Shown here: piece after piece, positions 59,727-64,000 of the stretch
Layout of the letters: each line of letters opens with the position of its first letter
Position numbering within the stretch: position 1 is the first letter of the stretch
Assembly (NCBI GenBank): GCA_046350295.1
Contig: JAXMAR010000019.1
Span: 55,156 to 119,155, forward strand
Source: JAXMAR01 sp046350295
Lineage (GTDB): Bacteria > Planctomycetota > Planctomycetia > Gemmatales > Gemmataceae
DNA: 64,000 nt
Reading direction: 5' to 3'
Translations under genes and position numbers: made by a program
The notes under the pieces: model-generated
The model's database searches: none
Told to the model about the DNA's origin: nothing
Seen by the model: the letters and a program-made list of their open reading frames with translations, nothing else

Positions 59727-60168
59727 ATGCGGGCCGTTGTTCAACGCGTGACGCGCGCCGAGTCGCATGATCGGGGACGGGGCCGTCGGCGCCATCGGCC
59801 CCGAACTCCTCGTCCTGCTCATCCACCCACGCCGACACCATCGACAAGGCCGCTGGCTCGCCGAGAAGATCGTCGGCCTGCGCATCTTTCCCGGACGAGG
59901 CGGGCAAGATGAACCGTGACGTCGGTGACGTCAACGGCATCATGCTGGTCATCAGCCGGAGGTTCACCCTCTACGGCGATTGTCGAGGCCGCCGCCCCAA
60001 CTTCATCGACGCCTCCGGTCCCGAACACGCCACCCCCTCTACGAGGATTTCATCAACAAGGTGAAGGCCCTCGGCATCCCCGTCGCCACCCCGGCCGGCT
60101 TCGGCGCCATGATGCAAGTGGAGCTGGTCAACGATGGCCGGCTCGCTCTCATCATTGATAGCCGGTGA
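59727..60168 (+). pseudogene. dtd: D-aminoacyl-tRNA deacylase (dtd), frameshifted
   Basis: Start MRAVVQRVTRA at ATG 59727 is diagnostic of DTD. Further pieces in other frames: VMIGDGAVGAIGPELLVLL, WLAEKIVGLRIFP, GKMNRDVGDVNGIMLVIS followed by RRFTLYGDCR (normally SQFTLYGD), RRPNFIDAS, then PLYEDFINKVKALGIPVATPAGFGAMMQVELVNDG to the stop at 60168 (normally NDGPVT). At least four indels and damage to both active motifs. DTD removes D-amino acids from tRNA; this copy cannot, unless the sequence is wrong. Confidence 0.75.
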
Positions 60169-60324
60169 CGCCGACGCTCCAGAAAATAGTCCGGTTATGC
60201 CGTCTGTAGGGGCTCTTCCCCCGCGGCCCGCTCGGTTTTTCCTTAGCACTGTTGAAGACTCGCATTAACCGCAATTTACAGCGCGAAGGCGTCGATAAGC
60301 TAGACTGGTAAGAGCTCAGCAAGA

Positions 60325-63300
60325 ATGGGCTATCTGGGCAACCTATTTCCCCCTCGATATCCGATGCCGCTCGCGCCCGGCGAGGATCTTGAACTCGATC
60401 TCCTCCTCTCCGGGGGATGATGTTCTCCGAGCGGCTATCGCATCCTGCGCATCCTCCAGCGCGGGAACAGCATTGCGGGCTTCCTGCTGGCCCTCGGCAG
60501 GGCCCAGACCAGCGCGTCATCATCAAGACCGCTTCCACCGGCGGCCTTTCAGTCGGCGCACGAATGCCGCTCGAGCACGAAGCGGCGGTGCTGCGCCAGA
60601 TCCAGAGTCCGTACATCGCGCGCTCGTCGAGTTCGGTCGCCGCGACGACATGCTCTTCCTCGTGATGCCGTTCCTCCCGGGCCTCACACCACGCTGCAAG
60701 ATCGGATCAAACGCGAAGCCCTCGGCGTCGCCGACACGCTGACCATCGTACCTGCCTCAGCAGAAGGCGGCTCGAGGACGTCCACGAGCATGGCGTCCTG
60801 CACCGGGACCTGAAGCCGGGCAACATCATCGTCGACGATCCGCTCAGCCGGGCCACGGTCATCGACTTCGGGCTCGCCCGCGACGCCCCGCCTCGGCCTC
60901 GATCCGCGATCAGCCAGTCGGCACGGCCCGCTACATGGCGCCCGAGCAGGCGGGCCTTCTCGATCAAGAAGCGGACGAGCGGCTCCGCGACCTCTATTCC
61001 GCCGGCGTCGTCCTTTTCGAATGCCTCGCCGAGCGCGCTCCATGCAGAGCGTCGGCGAAGTGCCACGGCAGCACATGACGCTCAAGCCGCCCGAGCTGCG
61101 GCGCCGCTCGGGCATCCGGCGCCGCCTTCCTCGACGAAGTGATTCAGCGCTCCTGCGCAGGACCCGCTGATCCGCTACCAGGCGCTCAAGCGGTCCGCGC
61201 GGCCTCGACCAGATCGCCGCCGCGCATCGAAGGGGATCGCCGATCCGCCCCTCGTCGTCGGCCTGGGCGCGCGGCGCGGTCTTACCGAGCCCGCCTTCGT
61301 CGGCCGCGACGCCGACGCCACCGCTCGACGTGCAGCTCGATCTCGCCCGCCTCGGCGAAGGCGGCCTGATCTTCCTCGAAGCCGAATCCGGCGGCGGCAA
61401 GGCCTTCTCCACCGAGCTGGCCCAGCGCGCCCGCGGCCGCTGCCGTGTTTTCGCGGCCAGGCCCTCGATCAAGCGGCGCAGCGCGGCCGTTCAGGTCTGG
61501 TCGGTGGCCGCCGCCGAGTTGATGCAAGCCGGCGGTTTCGAGCATGCCTTCAGCCACCGATCCAGAGCCGCCTCGGCGAGCAGCGAAGCCGTCTGCTGCC
61601 CGCCCTGCCCGAGGATGGTCGCGACCTGGGCGTTGCCTCGACAGGCGTGCTCGGCCGGAAACCTTCGGCGGTGCGCAGCCTCAGGCCCTAGCGGCCCTGC
61701 TCCGCGTCGTCTCCAGCCCCCGAGCGACCGGCTTGCTCATCCTGCTCGACGACTGCCGAGTGGGCCGAGCGGGGTGCAGCTCAAGCTCCTGGCCGCGCAG
61801 CGGCCGCGTAGCGATCCCAGGCCACGTCCAGCCGCTTGCGCTGGTGGTGGTCGCTTTCCGCTCCGAGGATTCCGCGGGCCATCGCCTGCGCGGCCTGAGC
61901 CCCTCATGGGCATTTGCGTCTGCCCCCCTTCCAGCCACGCGACATTCGTCGCCTCGCCGAGTCGATGGCGGGCCCGCTCCCGGATACCGCCGTCGCCGTC
62001 GTCGAGGAGCTGGCGCAGGGCAGCCCGTTCATGGCGGCCGCCGTGTTGCAGGGGTTCGTGGAATCGGGCGCCCTGGTGGCCGAGGCGAGCGGCTGGCGCG
62101 TCGAGCCTCTGGCCTTGGCGGGCGTGCAGTCGTCGCGGCATGCGGCGGCCTTTCTCGTGCGTCGCATGGGCTCTTGCCGCCGGCCGTGCTGAGTTTTCTC
62201 TCGGCCGGCGCCGTCCTGGGCAAGGATTTCGACCTGGTTGCCGCCACGCTGGCCCAGCAGACCCCGGTCCAGGCCGTCGCCGCCCTCGACGAGGCGCGGC
62301 GCCGCCATATCATCTGGGCCAAGACCGGCGAGACACGCTGCTCCTTCATCCGCGACAAGCTGCGTCGGGTGCTCGAGCGCTCGCTCCCGAGGTCCGCGAG
62401 GACTTCCATCGCCAGGCCGCGGCACCTGGAAAGCCAGGCGGCCGATCGCGTCTTCGATCTGGCCTACCACTTCGACGCTGCCGGTCTCCATCCAAGGCGC
62501 TTACGCCTTGGCCGCCGCCGAGCAGGCCCGAGCCCGCCATGCCCTCGAAGTCGCCGAGCAGCAGTATCGCATCGCCGAGCGCGGGGCCACGGCCGAGGAC
62601 CAGACCACTCGCTTCCGCATCGCCGAAGGCCTGGGGGACGTCTTCATGCTGCGCGGCCGCTACGATCAGGCGGCGGCGCAATTCGAGGTGGCCCTGGGTC
62701 TGGCCGAAGGCGAGCTGGCCCAGGCGGAGATCGAAGGCAAGCTGGGCGAGCTCGCCTTCAAGCGCGGCGATATCGGCGTCGCCACGGCGCGCATCGAGCA
62801 AGCCGTCCGGCAGCTCGGCCGGCGCGTGCCGCGCTGGTCCTTCACGTTCGTCGTGATGGTCCTCTGGGAGGCGATCGTCCAGTTTTTCCACTGCCTCTGT
62901 CCGCGGTTCTTCCTTGGCCGCAAGAAGCTCGAGGGCTTCGCCAAGGAACGGTTGGCGTTGCGTCTTTACAGCCGTCTGGCTCACCTTTACTGGTTCCATC
63001 GCGGCGCCGCCGCGGCGCTCTGGGCCCACTTGCGCGAGCTGAACCGGGCGGAGCGCTATCCGCCCACGCCCGAGCTGGCCCAGGCCTATTCGGAGCACGC
63101 CCCGGGCATGACGCTGCTCGCCTGGTTTGGCCGGGGCATCGCCTACGCCGAAAAATCGCTGGCCATGCGCAAGCAGTTCGGCGATCTGTGGGGGCAGGGC
63201 CAATCGCTCCATTTTTACGGCATCGTGCTCTATGCCGCCTCGCGCTTCGACGACGCCATCGCCCGTTGCCGGGAAGCGGTGCGCCTCCTGGAGCGGACCG

Positions 63301-64000
63301 GCGATTTCTGGGAAGTGAACATCGCCCGCTTCCAGATCGCCGCCAGCCTGTATCATCGCGGCGATTTCGCCGGCGCACTCGCCGAAGCGCGGCGCATGCA
63401 CCAGTCCGGTCAGGAACTGGGCGACGCGCAGGCCTCGGGCATCAGCCTCGACGTCTGGGCCCGCGCCGCTCTCGGCCGCATCCCCGCCCAGATCATTCAA
63501 GCGGAGATGGAGCGCAGCACCGGCGACGTCCAGCGCAACGCCCAGGTGCTCCTTGCCGAGGGGGTACGCCTCTTCTATGCGAAGCAGGCCGACAAGGCGA
63601 GCGAAGTGCTCGAGCGCGCCCGCGACCAGATCGCCGCCGCCGGCATCCGCAACGCCTGGGTCGCCCCCATCCTCCCGTGGCTCGCCACCGCGCTGCGCAC
63701 CCAGGCCCAGGAAACCTCGGCCCTCACCCCCGGCAAGCGCGCTGAGTTGTTGCGCCGCGCCTGGCGCGCCGCCCGCCAGGGACTGCGCATCACCCGCAAG
63801 TTCCGCAACAACTACCCCCACGCCCTGCGCGAATGCGGTCTTTTGCTCGCGATCATGGGCAAGCCCGCCCGCGCCTATCGTTATTTCGAGCGCAGTGTCG
63901 CCGTCGCCCAGGAGCAGGGCGCCGTTTACGAGCGGGCCCAGACCCTGCTGGCACGGGCCCAGGTCGGCGTCGAGCTCGGCCGGGAGGGCGCCGCCGCCGA
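60325..64000 (+). pseudogene. Ser/Thr kinase-ATPase-TPR protein, frameshifted, 3' end outside window
   Basis: Starts MGYLGNLFPPRYPMPLAPGE at ATG 60325. Kinase pieces in all frames: GYRILRILQRG; VIIKTASTGGLSVGARMPLEHE; DDMLFLVMPFLPG; GVLHRDLKPGNIIVDDPLSRATVIDFGLARD (intact HRDLKPGN and DFG, given in parts); VGTARYMAPEQAGL; YSAGVVLFECLAE. Then an AAA-type ATPase: LARLGEGGLIFLEAESGGGK (Walker A), LLILLDDC (Walker B). A stretch rich in TPR-like helix pairs runs from ~62500 to the window end without a break (RFRIAEGLGDVFMLRGRYDQAAAQFEVAL, and so on, in pieces). Between 60325 and 62500 about fifteen indels are needed. The layout is that of large kinase/ATPase/TPR signalling proteins, probably cytosolic. 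Confidence 0.75.

Overview
The window looks like the chromosome of a high-GC planctomycete of the Gemmata/Gemmataceae type. The indicators are a DUF1501 Tat-exported protein, planctomycete-style membrane Ser/Thr kinases with a DWG activation motif and long TPR tails, a LEDRTLMS-type giant surface protein, a G8/beta-helix protein, PQQ-type beta-propeller and SMP-30 secreted proteins, lipid A genes (lpxD, lpxI), and a gene of the methanofuran/tetrahydromethanopterin C1 set. The assignment is inferred from gene content; no rRNA or other phylogenetic marker is present.

Layout. 0-6.5 kb: small secreted, membrane and signalling genes (TPR protein, PilZ, DUF1328-like, MfnF-like ASKHA protein, CcmH-like exported protein). 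6.7-12 kb: a repeat-built hypothetical protein, a 1218-residue kinase-TPR protein, and a deleted second copy of the CcmH-like gene. 12-17 kb: SMP-30 lactonase, a small rhodanese with an in-frame TGA at the catalytic Cys, a second kinase, lpxI-lpxD, tRNA-Asn. 17-20 kb: an IS630 element beside a cation exchanger gene whose 3' end has been replaced, then a perfect 30-bp inverted repeat. 20-28.8 kb: dehydrogenase, anti-sigma-type kinase, lipoprotein pseudophosphatase, tRNA-Ser followed by an accessory patch (orphan toxin tip, possible immunity gene, frameshifted xisI), STN-like protein, G8 beta-helix protein, SGNH hydrolase. 28.8-36 kb: small hypotheticals and a giant surface/toxin-like protein split by frameshifts. 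36-44 kb: PQQ propeller protein, frameshifted ECF sigma/anti-sigma pair, and a cluster of short lipoproteins with one shared leader and very different low-complexity tails, around a large membrane-anchored sulfatase-fold transferase. 44-59 kb: squalene-cyclase-like repeat protein, oligopeptidase B, RMD1-like, FGE-like, a toxin-antitoxin pair, DUF1501, cstA, MFS transporter, MASE1-PAS-PAS-PAS histidine kinase. 59.4-64 kb: a dtd gene and a kinase-ATPase-TPR gene, both riddled with indels; the latter runs off the window.

The most interesting candidate is the 103-residue rhodanese at 13186-13497. TGA stands exactly where the catalytic Cys of the loop should be, homology continues after it, and a perfect 7-bp stem with a G-starting apical loop lies at the spacing expected of a bacterial SECIS. 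I read it as a probable selenoprotein.

Many genes carry single-base indels (transposase, xisI, giant protein, sigma/anti-sigma, dtd, terminal kinase). Their clustering at 37.5-38.5 kb and 59.4-62.5 kb suggests local sequence error at least as strongly as gene decay.
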